Assembly: GCA_020152595.1 (NCBI GenBank)
Contig: JAIGNY010001856.1
Coordinates: forward strand, 559,001 to 623,000
Direction: 5' to 3'
Source: Chiridota heheva
Lineage: Eukaryota; Echinodermata; Holothuroidea; Apodida; Chiridotidae
Length of the DNA stretch: 64,000 nt
The notes beneath the pieces are model-generated. The model searched no databases. It saw only the letters and a program-made list of their open reading frames with translations, and was not told where the DNA came from. Below, in pieces: positions 11,612-24,629 of the stretch. The position numbers and the translations under genes are program-made. Positions within the stretch are counted from its first letter, which is position 1; the number at the start of each line of letters is the position of its first letter.

Positions 11612-11835
11612 CTTATATGAAAGAGGATTTTAAAAGAAACAAGATAGTGAAGAAAGCATTCAAAAAGTCTTATTACGTTAAGGAGATATCTAAGTTTAAA
11701 GTTTGGTATCATACTGTAATTTGTGTTGAAACGACTGAAATTAAACTAGTTGTGATGTCATAGCCTCAGATTCCTCAAAGTCTTTACGTATTCTATCATA
11801 TTTTGTACTGCGATTTTGTGGCTTAAAAACCATGT
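11612..11835 (-). repeat. Dispersed repeat R1, copy 2 (reverse)
   Basis: Reverse-strand copy of the R1 family and nearly complete. Landmarks in reverse include 'GAAAGCATTCAAAAAGTCTT', 'AGTTGTGATGTCATAGCCTC', 'TTCTATCATATTTTGTACTG' and 'GTGGCTTAAAAACCATG'. Confidence 0.75.
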
Positions 11836-13785
11836 GATATGTCAAAAAAGTAGTAAAACTGAATCTAAGAAGAGTATTTATAATATATTGCCTGAAGAAA
11901 GTTCGAGGAAAAATAATTAAAATAGTGAGAAAATTAAATAAACTTTCTTTAAAGTACATTAACAAATATTAAGATTGTGAGGATGAAGACGCCAACTTTT
12001 TATAGTACAGTAGAAGACTTACTACACAAGTCATTTGTACACCGATCAGGCAGAGCTTTAAACTTTAATATTTTTTTAAGGGAATACAAGTTTTGAATGC
12101 TTTCTTCACCATTTTGTCCTCTTTCATTTATGGAGGGTAGAAGAGGGTGAGGGGGGGGGGGGGGTTCCATTAAACAACGCCCTCTAAAGTCAGAAAACGT
12201 AAATTTAAGATTTTACTCTAAAATAAATGCTGATGTTTCCTTTTTAAGTTCCAGCAATTTTCATTGAAAAATCTCTTTTAATTACTGAGATATAATACAT
12301 TAATTAGGAGAAACCCCATTACTTACATTCCGTTACCATGGCAACACAGCCCAAAATTTGGCAGTTTTTCTTAGTAAAAACCCATTCCACAGCATCAAAG
12401 AAGAGCTTAACCCCCCAAGAAATAAATGGTACAATCCAGTGGTTACAGCTGACCTTGTGTACCTATTTTAAGCCTCAAACTTCGTAAAAGAAAACTATTA
12501 CATTCCATTCACATGTGCTGTGTGAGTAAATTCATGGAGCTTGTTTTGAGAAGTTATTTTGAGAGGAAAGTGTTGTCAATTCATACCGATATTTTTTTGA
12601 GGGAGAGTACAGATTTCTGATTAGTTTTTGTTGATAAGATTTGATTTGTTGAGAATTACTGAGTTTGAAAGTGGATGAAAAGAATATTAAAGCAGAACAG
12701 AAAGCATCAACTGACAAAGAGCGGCTTTTGTCAAGACCAGGGACTCCCTGTCAAGACGCAATGTAAAGAAGGGTTTTGAAGACACAGCCTCTAGAAAAGA
12801 GGGAGAAGTGCATGCTCCTGGTAGATTTTAAACGTAAATAAACTATCAAATTGTATAAAGGATACAGTTCTATGGTGCAAAACACAAGAAAAATGAGTAA
12901 AGTATTAGTGATAGTGTTAAAATTTGATAGTTAACATTTTTTGATACCATGTTAAAAGTTTTAAACGCGATTTTTTTAAAAGTGCTTCCCCCCCCCCCCC
13001 CCCACATTTGGAATCCAATTGCAAGAAAATTTGGCTCAATAATTTTGCATGTAATGTTCTGTATCCTGAATTAAAAATATTTTTGAAATTAATTTGCTTT
13101 CTTGAGTTATGCCTTTAATTAGGACTAATGAACTTTTCAATTAATCTTAATTACCCAAAGCTAATTAACAAAAGATGGGGGTGCAAATCTTTTTAATTCA
13201 AGACATGTGAAATCATGTACACTACATCTGTGCCAAATTTGGTGGTAATTCAACATTTCTATCAAAAGCTATCATGCTAAAACATAATTTTTAATGTATT
13301 TCTTTATGTGTAAGTAATTAAATATGCATGAGTGCAATTTCAATGAAAATGTTCCTGACGACAAAAAAACAACGTACTTTTATCGCAAGATGCATTTCAT
13401 AGGGAACATCAGTTAAGAAATCTTGAAACATGTCACCTAAACTTGATACATTTTAAGGGTTAGTCCCAACTAACATGTTTGACCCTAAACTTATAAAAAA
13501 GTTTAATGCATCAATTGCATGACGGAACACGAATCATGATTCTAAACAAATAGGAATTGTTATAAAAAACTGAATAATACACACATCTAATTGGGCTATC
13601 ACTATCACATGGTATCCGAATGACAAATACAGGGGAACATGGACGGGATTTGCCTTCCGAATGTGGGGAGGGGGAAAAGTCGAAAGTTTCAAAATCACGC
13701 TAAGATGCAAAAGATGACCGTACAAACGTTACAAATTCAGGAAAATGGGAGGGGAAATACCTCCGGAGTGCCCCCTCAGCCTTTA
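11836..13785. other. No gene; R1 scrap and homopolymer tracts
   Basis: A partial R1 end at 12080-12130 ('TTTTGAATGCTTTCTTCACC') is followed by a G-run (about 12150-12165). A C-run lies at about 12988-13004. The remainder is AT-rich with no recognisable coding sequence. Confidence 0.45.
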
Positions 13786-13850
13786 TATATTCTAAATATG
13801 ATAGAATACATAAAGACTTTGAGGAATTGTGACGCTATGACATCACAACC
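13786..13850 (+). repeat. Dispersed repeat R1, copy 3, left half
   Basis: Carries the R1 landmarks 'ATATGATAGAATACATAAAG' and 'GCTATGACATCACAACC' and stops abruptly at the start of the 13851 insertion. The missing half resumes at 15495. Confidence 0.7.
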
Positions 13851-15494
13851 AGTGGCGTGGTGGGTCATGTTTCACGGGTAGGGAAGGGGAAGGGGGAAGG
13901 GAATTTTGGCGCCCCCCGAAATAAAAGCTCATAAGTGTGGGCACATAGAAGTAAATTAGCATGAACCGTTTAGGAAATTGCTTAAAATCAATGTTTCGAA
14001 TATAGGAACCGTCAAAGCCCTGGAAGGGGTCCAAAAGGAGGCGAAAACTTACTAACAATTAAAAGAAAAATCCCCAATATTGAAGAAAACTGCTCAAATA
14101 TTGATGAAAATATTCCAAAACTTTCAAGACAAAGAGAATTTCCCTTAATGTGAAGTAAACTGTCTGAGTATTGAAGAAAATATTCCGAAAAATTCAACAC
14201 AATGAAGAAAATTTCCCCAAAATTGAAGAAAACTTTCCAAATATTGACGAAATTATCTCGAAAATGAAGGAAATTTCACGAAAATGTAAGCAAATTTCAC
14301 GAAAATGAAAAAAATTACCTAAAACGAAGGAAATTTCCCCCCAAAAGAAAAAAAATTCAAAAAAAAGTTGCCCCAAAATGAAAAAAAGCTCCTGAAAATT
14401 GAAGAAAACTGCCGAAATATCACGAAAATTTTTGCAAAATGAAGAAAATTTCCTGAAAATCGAAGAAACTTTCTCAAATATTGAAGAAAATTGCCCGTAA
14501 AACTTTACAAATATTGAAAAAAAATTCCCAAAATGAATGAAATTTCCCAAAGTAGGGAAAAAACTCCCAAATATTGAAAAAAATATCCCGAAAATGAAGA
14601 AAACTTTAATGAAAATTGAAGCAAATTTTACGAAAACCAGATTTCTCTTAAATTACATAAGATTTCCCGAAGAAAATACAATTGTAACACATTCATTATT
14701 AGGGGCTTAAAATTGTGTTAACTTGAGGCATGCCATAGGGGTGAAAGTCGTGAAGTCCTGCTGGGGACCCAGGGTTTCGCAGTTATGTTTTTACGTTTGT
14801 CATGGTTTTAATAGCGGAACAGGGCTTTAAAATGTGTCACATCTATTGGGCGAAGCTGCACGTAGGGGCGCAATCCTAGTTATTATACACATCCCTCAGT
14901 ACGGGGTGACATTGGGATTGCCGGATGGCCATCCATCACCAACGGCACCAATACCAACACGGCTGGCATCAGTCCGACGGTACTACGGGGAGTACTAGCG
15001 AAACCCCAGGAATCCCTGCATTTCTCGCGATTTTTAGAGCAGAAAATTGCTTAATATTCTGTCAAATCCAAGTCGACGTCCTGAGGGGAAAAGAAGGGGA
15101 ATGGTCCCAGGAAGCTAGTAGCGTTTTTTGGCGTGATTTTGGTAGCAGAAAATTACTCAAAATCGTGTCAATTCCGAACTAAAGTTCGCTAAAAGGAATA
15201 TTATTTTGGAACGAATGTTCAAATGCATAGGATCCCGATGACTTCAATATGTGTCTTTAGTTGGGGTCTGAGGAATGGTTTTCATGTTTCTGATGTTTTT
15301 GATGGTGGGGAAATGGCGTGGAAATGGTCTTTTCTGTAGAAAATTCATGCGCAATTAGACTACACAAATAGAATATCACTTGCCTAATAGTATAGGAAGA
15401 AGTTATTGATCAACACGTAAATTTCCCCAGGGCCTATTTTTTTTTATTTGATTCGGACAATTTTGGCGCCCCTCAGAATGTTTCGCCACTAAAT
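13851..15494. mobile_element. Insertion splitting an R1 copy
   Basis: About 1.64 kb inserted in R1. The ends carry short inverted AGTGGCG / CGCCACT, and TCACAACCAG against TCACAATTAG brackets the insert as an imperfect 8-10 bp duplication. The interior has two GGCGCCCC-containing blocks near the ends (about 13908 and 15466), the AT-rich degenerate array (about 14040-14680) and a loosely repeated block at 14990-15350. It has no transposase frame. The ends suggest a non-autonomous hAT-like element. Confidence 0.6.
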
Positions 15495-15625
15495 TCACAA
15501 TTAGTCTGATCTCATTTGCTTCTACACAAATGATACCATACTTAAATATCTCCTTAAGAGAATATTATTTTAGAGTATTTTCTTCACATTTTGTTTCTTT
15601 TGAAGTCCTCTTTCATATCATATCA
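15495..15625 (+). repeat. Dispersed repeat R1, copy 3, right half
   Basis: Continues R1 from 'TCACAATTAGTCTGAT' through 'TACACAAATGATACCATACT' and 'AATATCTCC' to 'GAAGTCCTCTTTCATAT'. Confidence 0.7.
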
Positions 15626-16382
15626 TACCAAAATAGTATTTCTTGGTCCCAAACATGGCTGATGTCATTCCAGTCAGTTCCCAGCCTCACGAAAAAGTCG
15701 CTTATTTTCTTCTGTGCGTATTCCGCCCACTCGGATTCATGAATATATAATGAGCTGAAACGTGCTGTTTTCTAAGGTTATTACATCTTCGTTACGGTAG
15801 AAAAAAGTATAATTGTATGAACTTTAAGCAAATAAAGGGTTGAAAATATAATCCATGAACATTTAAAGAAATAATTCGAGCAAAAAATAATGAAAATCAG
15901 AGAGATATATAAGGATTACAAATTCGGTAAAAACGGCTGTCGAAAACGTGGTCACAAAACACATTTTCAGTCTTGGCCACACGCGATCTTAAAGTGAAAT
16001 ATGTGATAGAAACATTCCTTTTCTATCTAAATGTATTAAAATAAGTATGAAAATCAAAGGAAGCCGGTAATGAGCTCGCAAACATTGCACCGATTTCCAG
16101 AGGAACCATGTTGATTTCGCTAATATCGTACCATCCATTTCATGTTTGGACAATGTGCAGTCATGTGGTGTTGTTTACATCAGTATCGTAACTGCGTAAT
16201 CTCGCTTGTGAGCCTACTCGTAAAATGGCGTTCGCACGAAATAGCGACAAAGTTACCCTTCGTAATCCCCCGATAACTTGATAGTTTCTTTTAAACAACA
16301 AACAATGTATATTTCAGATTACATGGAGAATCTTAATTTATATCAAATTTAAAATAAAATGAATGAGATTTAATGACGACAG
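15626..16382. other. No gene seen
   Basis: AT-rich DNA without recognisable coding sequence or repeat structure. Confidence 0.4.
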
Positions 16383-16930
16383 AGCTTCGTGACTGGCTAC
16401 TGTGTTGTGTTGTTTCCCACGCGTGGTAGAAATTGTCTGGATTTGATTTTCAGTAGTAAAGAAAGTATGGTTAGAAATGTGCTAACGGTAAGGTAGGGTG
16501 TAGTAATCATGACCTTATTAGTTTTGATCTGTATTGTTTTCACAAAGGTTTCTCCAGCTAACAAACTGCTTTTAGATTTTAAGAATGCTGACTTTGCTGC
16601 ACTTCAGGATAATTTGTCATTCGATTGGACTTCTTTGCTCCGTGAATTAGATCCTTCTAAAGCATGGGATGTTTTCCGAACTATAGTTTTGTAGGGTGCA
16701 GTTTGTCCCATTAAAGAAAGTCTGTAGGCAAAATCGGCCAGTGTGGATGTCTCGGGAAGTTTTGCAGGCTGTTCGGGAAAAAAAAAATCAAAAAAAAAAT
16801 CGTGGCGTTGTTATGAATGTAGTGGGTGTCCTGGGGAGCTTGCTAGGTATAAGGATCATGAAAGTTCAAAAAGGGCTCAATAAGAGATACTAAAGTGCTT
16901 TTTGAAAAACGTTTGTCCAAAGAGGTTAAT
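16383..16930 (+). pseudogene. CR1-like LINE, end of endonuclease and linker
   Basis: Decayed retrotransposon fragment. The translation over three frames gives the C-terminal endonuclease signature FPTRGRNCLDLIF (about 16414-16450), then SNHDL (16505-16519). An open frame at 16509-16694 and its continuation at 16696 follow, containing NADFAALQDNLSF, SKAWDVF, FVPLKKV and RPVWMSREVL. This is the usual order between the endonuclease and reverse transcriptase of CR1-type LINEs. Frameshifts near 16500, 16620 and 16690 and A-runs at 16780-16800 break it. No reverse transcriptase follows. Confidence 0.75.
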
Positions 16931-17022
16931 CAGTCATGAGGATTAGCTAAAACATGCATATCATTCATAACAATTATTCTTAACATTAGGTGAAAATCTT
17001 CCTATCCTACTTACAGGTGTTC

Positions 17023-17092
17023 CTAGCGTTATGACGACCTATATACTTATTACATATATATGTAATAAGTATATAGGTTGCCATAACGCTAG
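17023..17092. repeat. 70 bp near-perfect palindrome
   Basis: Two 35-base arms are exactly symmetrical about 17057/17058. They begin CTAGCGTTATG and end CATAACGCTAG, with the self-complementary centre TACATATATATGTA and only a few mismatches around 17034-17037. Weaker symmetry extends about ten bases each side. It could be a foldback transposon, a hairpin-forming site or a small hairpin RNA. There is no open loop between the arms, which is unlike a typical microRNA precursor. Confidence 0.85.
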
Positions 17093-17879
17093 ATACATCT
17101 GTGATCCTACTTGTCTGAAAAGTAAACACATTGTAAGTAAATTTGTTTCCGTGGGTTTTGCATATTTTGCGCTTCATCTCTACATTTATCAAGTAATTTT
17201 CGTTTTTGGTGAAACAGATTTTGATTGATCATATATGTGCTGCATCTTTTTTTTTTTGTCATTAAGAAATTTTGGCCCTTGGACCCCTCCAACCCGACAC
17301 CCCCCGAATTTCTTAAATTCAGGGGTAATCCACACCATTCAACCCGAGAGACTTTACAGTTTATTGACTGGCATCCAGCTATTGTTACAGCATACACAAC
17401 ACAGGAGTAATCTATACCTTCTTATCTGATAACATCTTCATAGTCTATTCACAGTTCACTTGTTAGCAAGCAGCAACTGTTACACTGTACACAATAGGTC
17501 ATTCATCTTATGTAGCTTGCTACATAACTGCTGTTCAGTGATACGAATCAGATTAGTCCTTGGCAGAGCCTAAATGAAAATATACATTATATGCTTGGAA
17601 GGACTTTGTGCAAAACCCATGAATGATTGATGGACCATTCTTCATAAGGATGGTTATTTCATCATGTTCCTTTTTAATATTTCTCAAAATATTAATTTTA
17701 GTGTAGCAGCTAAACTTAGGACAGATTTTACTGCCTAACACACTAAAGGCGATGATGAAGACTCGAGTAAAAGATCTACCGCAAGCATTACCACAGTTTG
17801 GCCGTAGACCATAAAGTGTCAGAAAATCAAAACTTGCATCAATCGTACCCCACACAAAACCAGACCCCAACAACCTGCC
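17093..17879. other. No recognised gene
   Basis: A 106-codon minus frame at 17553-17873 has no stop and reads plausibly, but I recognise no family. It lies just past the 3' side of the reverse LINE and could be part of that element. Confidence 0.3.
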
Positions 17880-19914
17880 GCGACAAAGGCCAATAGGACC
17901 GGAAAGAGGGAGATGGAGAGACGCAAAGCTATCTTGAGCTCATCACTTGGCACTCCCGGTGTCCCGAAGCCTCCCGGTGGCCGTCTTCCTGATTTTATTT
18001 GCTTGCTGTGGTGTTGATGGTTACTTGAAATTTGTAGTGGTGATTTTTTCTAATGGTGTTTTGTGCTTGGCTAGTTGGCTGGCATTGATGTGTTTATTGA
18101 TGAAATCATGTACATAATAATCTTGGTGTTTGCATTTGGTAAGGAAGTTGGCTTGAAGTTTTGTTAGGCGGTCTTTGACTGTCGGGATGTTGGCTATAAG
18201 GTTGGTGGTTTTTGTAGAAGTTTCCCTATTGAGGTGGTAAGCAATTCTGCAAGCTCTGCGTTGTGTTGCTTCATACAGTCATACTTTTGTAGTTGGTCTT
18301 CCGTAGGGTTGCATAATGCTGGTGCTGCATATTCTATGATTGGTCGTATAAGCATTTTATAGACTTTCATCGTTGTTCCTGGTGTTGTTCGTGGATCTTC
18401 TTGTGTGCCTGCTAGTCTGTATAGAAGGTTAACTCACTGTTTCATCCTTGGGATGGTTATATTGTGATGTTTCTGAAAAGTTAGATTTTGGTCGATGATG
18501 ACTCCTAGGTATTCGACTTCTTTGACTTGTGGTGTATGTTGGTATGTGAAGATTGTGTTTTGGTTAAATTTTCTTCTCTTTGCGATGTGTAGGATCTGTG
18601 ATTTGGCTGGGTTGAGTCTTATTTTCCAATCGTTACTCCACTTCTCTATGGTGTTGATATAGCTTTGTAGATTGTTAGCTGCATTGTCTTAAAGTTTGAA
18701 GGTAGACCAGATGGCTATATCATCCGCAAATTGCGAGAGCTGGATATTATTTGTTGGCGGTTGTGGTATGTCTGCTGTATACATGATGAACAAGATGTGA
18801 CTGTATTGTGCTACCTTGAGGTGTGCCTGTTGAGATGGTAAACGGTTGTGAATAGCTGTCTTTGATTTTGTATGTTGTGGATCTGTTCCTAATAACGCTA
18901 GCAATCCATCGTGTAAGATGCTCCGGTATGTTGAATTTGCGCATTTTTAGAGGGAGGCCGTTATGCCACAATCTGTCAAACGCCTTTTTTTTCACAAAAA
19001 AGGCCGCAATATAGTCTGGCGTCTTTGGTTTTTGGCTGCTATAGTGTCCTGTAATAATCGGAAAAGTTGATCTGATGTGCATTTGTGCTTCCTCAAACCT
19101 GCCTGGCTGTTTGGTTATAAGTTGTTGTCTTCAAGGTAACTAGATAGATGTCCTGAGATAATCTTTTCCAGGAACTTCCCCAGGATTGGAAGTATACTGA
19201 TGGGTCGATAGTATTGTGGCTGGCTTGTGTCTTTGCTTGGTTTCGATAAGAGAATTGTGCTGGATGTTTTCTAGATGACGGGAAAGAATCCGTGTTGTAA
19301 TGAGGTTATGTAAATGGTGCTGAGGGCTGTAAGGACACATGGTGGTGCTTTCTTGATGTGTATGTACTGAATACCATCTCTTCCTGGAGAGAGATTTTTG
19401 CTTTTCTAACTGCTTCCTTGAAGTCGTGTGTTGTTATCAGTGTATTTTGTGAATCCTGTGACTCTTGGTTGATGTTATTTGTTGGGTGGGAAGATTGCGG
19501 ATAAACACGCTGTATATAGTTTGCAAGTTTTGAGATTCTTTGGTTGTGTTTAGGGTCATCCGGAATCTCATGTACTGTGGTGAAGAAACTCCTGGATAAC
19601 TCAACCTTGTCTTTGTCGTCGTAAGCAATTGTTCCGTTGTAATGGATGGGTGGGCTCCATCTTTTGATTCTTTTGGTATTAATGGTCTTTTTGATTAGCT
19701 GCCAAAATTTGGCTGAATATTTCTCGTTGGCGATTTGTTTGCATATGTTGTTAAGCTGGTAGATCCTTTGTTGTTTAATGGTATCTTGTATGGTTTTCGT
19801 GATTTGATTGATTTTGTTTTTGATAGAGCTATCCTTGTTTTGATGATAAGATATGCGTAGTCTCCTCCTCTGCTTGATTAAGTGATAATAATTGTGAACT
19901 GCCATTACATACAT
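17880..19914 (-). pseudogene. CR1/Jockey-like LINE reverse transcriptase, truncated
   Basis: Minus-strand non-LTR retrotransposon, 5'-truncated and broken by frameshifts. In order: a lysine-rich linker (19914-19310, with FWQLIKKTINTKRI); the start of reverse transcriptase (about 19340-19140: ILSRHLENI, then SILPILGKF in a neighbouring frame); the palm core (19082-18800: KKAFDRLWHNGLPLKM, ISTGTPQGS); the catalytic FADDIAIW (FADD at 18730-18719); then thumb (18690-18430: WKIRLNPAKSQILHI, VEYLGVIIDQNLTFQKH) and a C-terminal part to about 18180. At least three frame changes are needed, so it is inactive. The endonuclease is missing. Confidence 0.9.
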
Positions 19915-19930
19915 AACCGGTACCGATTGT

Positions 19931-21994
19931 CAGTTAAATCTTGATGTGAATCAACGGACTTGGCCAGCTTGAATGAAATGTACATGGACTGCCCTAATAT
20001 TCCACACTTATGTTTTATGTGCAATAGCAACATAGCTAGCTACCTCGATGGTGACTGTAGACTACTGTATATACTTAGCTGTCATCTTTTGTGTGTCAAA
20101 TTGTCAACATATTTGTTAATGATTGTTGTGCCAAAACATTACCTTCAGGCTTCAGCTGTTTAGGACTTAAAAAAGATATGTTTAAAATAAGGACACTCTG
20201 TCATTGAGGATTTTAATGACAAGATTTTTAGACATTCAACTCCATGTGTATAAAATCAGATTCGTCCAATTGGCAAGGATGTGGCTTTCAACTTCTTAGG
20301 AGGGACCATGACGCTATAAGCCTGAATCGTTCCACGAGATGACGTTATCGGACATCTCCAGAATTGACCATCCTGTGGCTTACTTACTGGGAGGGTGAAC
20401 AACGGTGTTTTCATCCACATTCAGTGAACAGTAACAGTTAGTAGACAAATATGTTAATGGAGATACAGTGTAAGCATACAAACTACTTGGGTATCATCAG
20501 ACATCCACATTGAACTCTTCTCTTGTGAATCTGCTGTACATTGTTGAAAACACTTTTAATTGCAATATTTTGTGCAGTTTATTGATACATATAGATGTGA
20601 AGTAAATATTGATATTACTATATGATGAAAAAAAAAAGAACTTGAATGTAATTCAGTTTGATGTTTAATTATTTGTAGGCCATTTTTTCTGTTTTAAAGA
20701 TTAATTTTTACACCTATATATACTGTACCAACGGCACCTACAAATTATTATGGGTGCCAGATGGTGAATATTGGATTGTTGTGATAGGATAGATCGAATG
20801 TGAACTATTATGAGGTCAAGGGTCAAGGGGGATATGCAGAACAATCCACATTCATGTGAAAGGTCATAGGTCATCGCTAAGTGACAAGCTTTTGAATTAG
20901 ATGTTTATAAATTATAGAATGGCTGAATGGGTAGGACAAGTGATGATGAGGTCAGCAACTCCATGGATTTGCAAAATTCTGATGCACTGGTTGACCAAAA
21001 TTTGGGCCATGGTTTGTAACTTGTACAATCTAGAAACAACATGGCTGCTTCCATAGTCATAGAATACAAGTTTTTGAAACATTCAACGTCATATGAAATA
21101 ATGTTTATGCATCTTATGTCAGACTTAATATCCCCTCTAATTTTGAAAGTGTTCAAATGCACACGTTCTTTAGCGCCTCGTATCAGTTGCCCTAGGGATG
21201 ATTGTGGTCACCCAGTGAAATTTTCTTTAAAAAAATAGTAATGTTCTGCATATTTGTTACACTGACAAGATTTTTTTCTACAGTGAATCTTTGAATAGTT
21301 GATTAGACCTACTGCACAGTCGCTGATCTAACTGTACTAAAACATAACATCAATGTTTCTTATCTGTTCAGTATGACGTGTTGTTTGCTCATTTATACAT
21401 GTGAATTATATAATTATATTCTAATTGTTTAGTTGAAAATAAATTATTTGAAATAATTATGTTTTGTTTGTGTAAAGTTTACATATAATTCATGTTATTT
21501 TTACTGTTTTCTACCTTCTTTGAGATTGTTGGGCCAGATGTTTGAAATTGATAAGCCTTTTTTCTTTGAAAGAAAATTGCTTTAATGTGCATATGCGGTG
21601 GTGTTGGCAACATAGGCGGCTGTAAGAAATTTTAAGTGGAGAGGCAAAAGATGATTGGGGGTGGGAGAAGAAGGGGGGGGGGGGAAGGGAATGAGCATCG
21701 ACATATAATCCACGCGTGTTTGTAAATTTGATTATAGAAAAAAGTATTTATCAAATCTTTCGGGCGAGCCACCAAATTTGTTCACCCTGATATTTGAATC
21801 CTGGAAGCTCTAGTTTGGGTCAAGGAACATTTTGAATAAATTAGTGAGAAATAACCTTTTCCTCACTTGACCAATGTATTAATGTGTAAACTGGTTGTAA
21901 AAGGTAAATGATACACCCTTAAGCATTCACACCATCTCCATGACCCAAGTGTATTTCAAGTTTATCAATAATACGTAATGGTAAAAAAATATAA
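19931..21994. other. No gene; AT-rich, G-run
   Basis: No coding sequence recognised. It contains an A-run at about 20627 and a G-rich tract at about 21656-21690. The rest shows no clear repeat. Confidence 0.45.
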
Positions 21995-22072
21995 TTCAGT
22001 ACCCAAAGTGGGAGTCCAATTTCAGTACCCAAAGTGGGAGTCCAATTTCAGTACCCAAAGTGGGGGTCCAAG
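21995..22072. repeat. 26 bp unit, three tandem copies
   Basis: Three almost identical copies of a unit starting TTCAGTACCCAAAGTGGGAG. The third has one base change, so the triplication is recent. Confidence 0.95.
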
Positions 22073-22299
22073 GACCTTGGTAACAAGCTGCTTCTGAAAG
22101 AGTGGCAAGCCCATCCCATTCCCTCATTTGCTAAACCACTGACACCATTTCAGTGGCACAGTTTTGGAAATGATATATTAAAGTGAAAATGGATTTTGCA
22201 GTCTTTACTAAAAAGGGCGGAGAAGAACCACAGACATGAACTTACAATGGAAAAAAGGAATTATTTGGTTGTACTTCCACACTAGCCTTCGCTTGTATA

Positions 22300-23230
22300 C
22301 ATGGCCGTACTATGCAGGGGGCGGCAGACTTTCCCCCCTCCCATGTCGGCCAGATATTCATCTTAGTCGGGCAAATTCATGAAAGAAATTGCCCGGGAAT
22401 GAAGTAAATGTTTCGGAAATTAAAGAAAGTTTCCTAATATTAAGAAAATTGCGAGTCAGAAGGAATCGTGCTCGACTCGGCTAGTTATCTGGGTTATGCC
22501 TTCCCGACTCTGTATGCTAATGACGATGTGATACTTTGGCACCGATTTTATATACCGTAGTCTGGCAGAGAGGTAAAATGTATTCTTTTAATCAATAATT
22601 TGTCGGATTTCCCAAGAATTAAAGGAAATTTTCTCAAAATTATAAAACTGCCCAAAAATGGAAGAAAATGTTCTGAAAATTGAAAAAAAATTGTTGAAAA
22701 AAAGGAAATTAGCTCAAAATACACTAAAAGTTCCCCAAAATCTGCATCAAAAAGGAAGAAAATTTCCTGAAATTTTAAGACAATTGCCTGTAAATTAAGG
22801 AAATGTTCAGCGCATTGCCGGAAAATTAAGGAAAGCTTTCTAATATCAGAATATTGAAGAAACTTTCCCGAAATTTGGCCAAAACATTCACAAAAATTGA
22901 CAAATCTACCCGAAAATGAAGTAAATCATTCTCGTATAGGCCTATTGAATAAAATTGCTCGGATTTTAAGAAAGTTTTCCGAAAATCGCCCGAAAATTAA
23001 GAAAAGCTGAACATTGGTCCAAAAATTTGCTAAGATTTTACGAAAATCGAAAAAAACCTGCTGGAAAATGAAAGAAATTTCCCGGAATTTAAGGTTATTT
23101 TCTGAAGGCTCAAATACGAAAAATTACCATAAAAAAGATATAAATTTGGAGATAAAAAAAGTGTGTGTGTGTGGGGGGAGGGGAGGGGAGGGGAGGGGGA
23201 GAAGGAGGGAGGGGAGGGGAGAGGGACTCT
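22300..23230. repeat. AT-rich-array element copy with GGGGA tract
   Basis: Degenerate array of 'CCGAAAATTAAGGAAA'-type units from about 22380 to 23110, interrupted by a non-repeat block at 22450-22590. It is followed by a GT run and GGGGA repeats at 23161-23224. The left side has a C-rich 'GGCGGCAGACTTTCCCCCC' edge like other members. Confidence 0.55.
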
Positions 23231-23960
23231 TGTTCATGCTCGTTAAGCTGAGTTTTGCCTATTTTTTAACGATATATCACTATCTCTGTTTAAGACCGCA
23301 ATTCGTCTGCATTTTCAACTGCATTGTTATCGTTCAGTACATTTATTGTGAAATGGACTTCATAGATGTCGCGTTGGGATTGGACGGTAATCTTCGTTTG
23401 TGGATCTATTTAACTGGAAATGGTGAAAATTAATGCGCATATTACGGTGTGTGATTTTGTAATTTTATGCGATTCCGAAATTCCAAATGACGTCATCACT
23501 CTGTATGAATATTATGTCAAACGAGGTCAGATTTCAGCATGCGTTCAATTGAAAGACCGCCGTTTGAATTGTAATTTATCCATCTTGACCATCCATTTGT
23601 TCAACAAATATTCAAGTCTTCGGAAGCTATAATTAACAAATCTATTCTTAATACTCTGACTCAGTGAGAAGATTTTTCTGCGATGGGAGGTCCTATCTCG
23701 GTAAGCTATTTTCTTTGTTTGACATTGTGTATATTTGTAACTTAAACTGTAGCCTGTGTAGGATATTAATATTATGTTTAAACAATTTGTTTCTCCAAAG
23801 CTGTCCTGCTGCCCAAGTTCCTTGTATGATTCTGAATTCGCTAACGTTAAGCCTAACTGTTACGTCCTTTATACCTGTGTGTACTGTGCCTAATTGTTTG
23901 TGATGAACGCTTTGAATTGACCGTGGAGTTGCTGATCTCATCGGCGTAAACTTAGTTCAG
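23231..23960. other. No gene seen
   Basis: Several short overlapping open frames on both strands (23420-23903) but nothing recognisable. No splice-supported exon could be argued. Confidence 0.35.
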
Positions 23961-23974
23961 TGGTCAAGCATGTT

Positions 23975-24050
23975 TATCTTAATATTAAAGAGGACTTCAA
24001 AGGAAACAAAATGGTGAAGAAAGTGTTCAAAAATCTTCTTCTGATATTAA
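23975..24050 (-). repeat. Dispersed repeat R1, partial reverse copy
   Basis: Matches the reverse of the R1 end: 'AAAGAGGACTTCAAAGGAAA', then 'GTGAAGAAAGTGTTCAAAAA'. Confidence 0.55.
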
Positions 24051-24629
24051 AGCAGACTCATAGCTTTGCTGTTTTACAAGGGCGGCCTGCTCTGCCTCTC
24101 ATAAGAATTTTATATATTTTTAAAGATACAAAAAAAAAAAAATTTTTAATTTGATAATTATAATTGGGCCTAACCTCAAAAATAAAATACCTTAACATGG
24201 ATACAGAACACTGAATGAGCATAGAAAGCAATTGTCCTGTTTGGCTCATGAATAGTCCTTATATTTTAAATCAGAATAGCTTCATTCTGACTCGGTATGA
24301 TTATAGCTAAAATCCCAGAGCTTCACCATGGAATTAAGCCCCTGGACTCCATGCGGAAAAGACGCAGTGCTTTGTGTGCGCATTAATGTGCCTCTCAACA
24401 AGTCTAGAACCCTGTCCCTTTTTAAATCAAGCTAGGGTTCTGTAAAGTTAAGCTCTTGTCTTATCTGTGTACAAATCTACTATGGGAAATTGTTGTCTTC
24501 ATCCTCACACTCTTAACAGTAAATGTATTTTAGAAAAAGTGTATTTTATTTTTAACTATTTAAATAATTTATCCTCTTAAATGGTATATTTAAAGTACCC
24601 CTCGTACATTCGTTTTTTGTTGTTGACAT
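24051..24629. other. No gene seen
   Basis: A-rich DNA with an A-run at 24130. No features supported. Confidence 0.4.

Noticed and set aside
17023..17092. A microRNA precursor
   Set aside because: The arms meet in a self-complementary centre without a terminal loop and there is no evidence of conservation. Kept only as a palindrome.
17553..17873. 106-codon minus frame beside the reverse LINE
   Set aside because: No recognisable domain. Could be part of the LINE 3' region, but this could not be supported.
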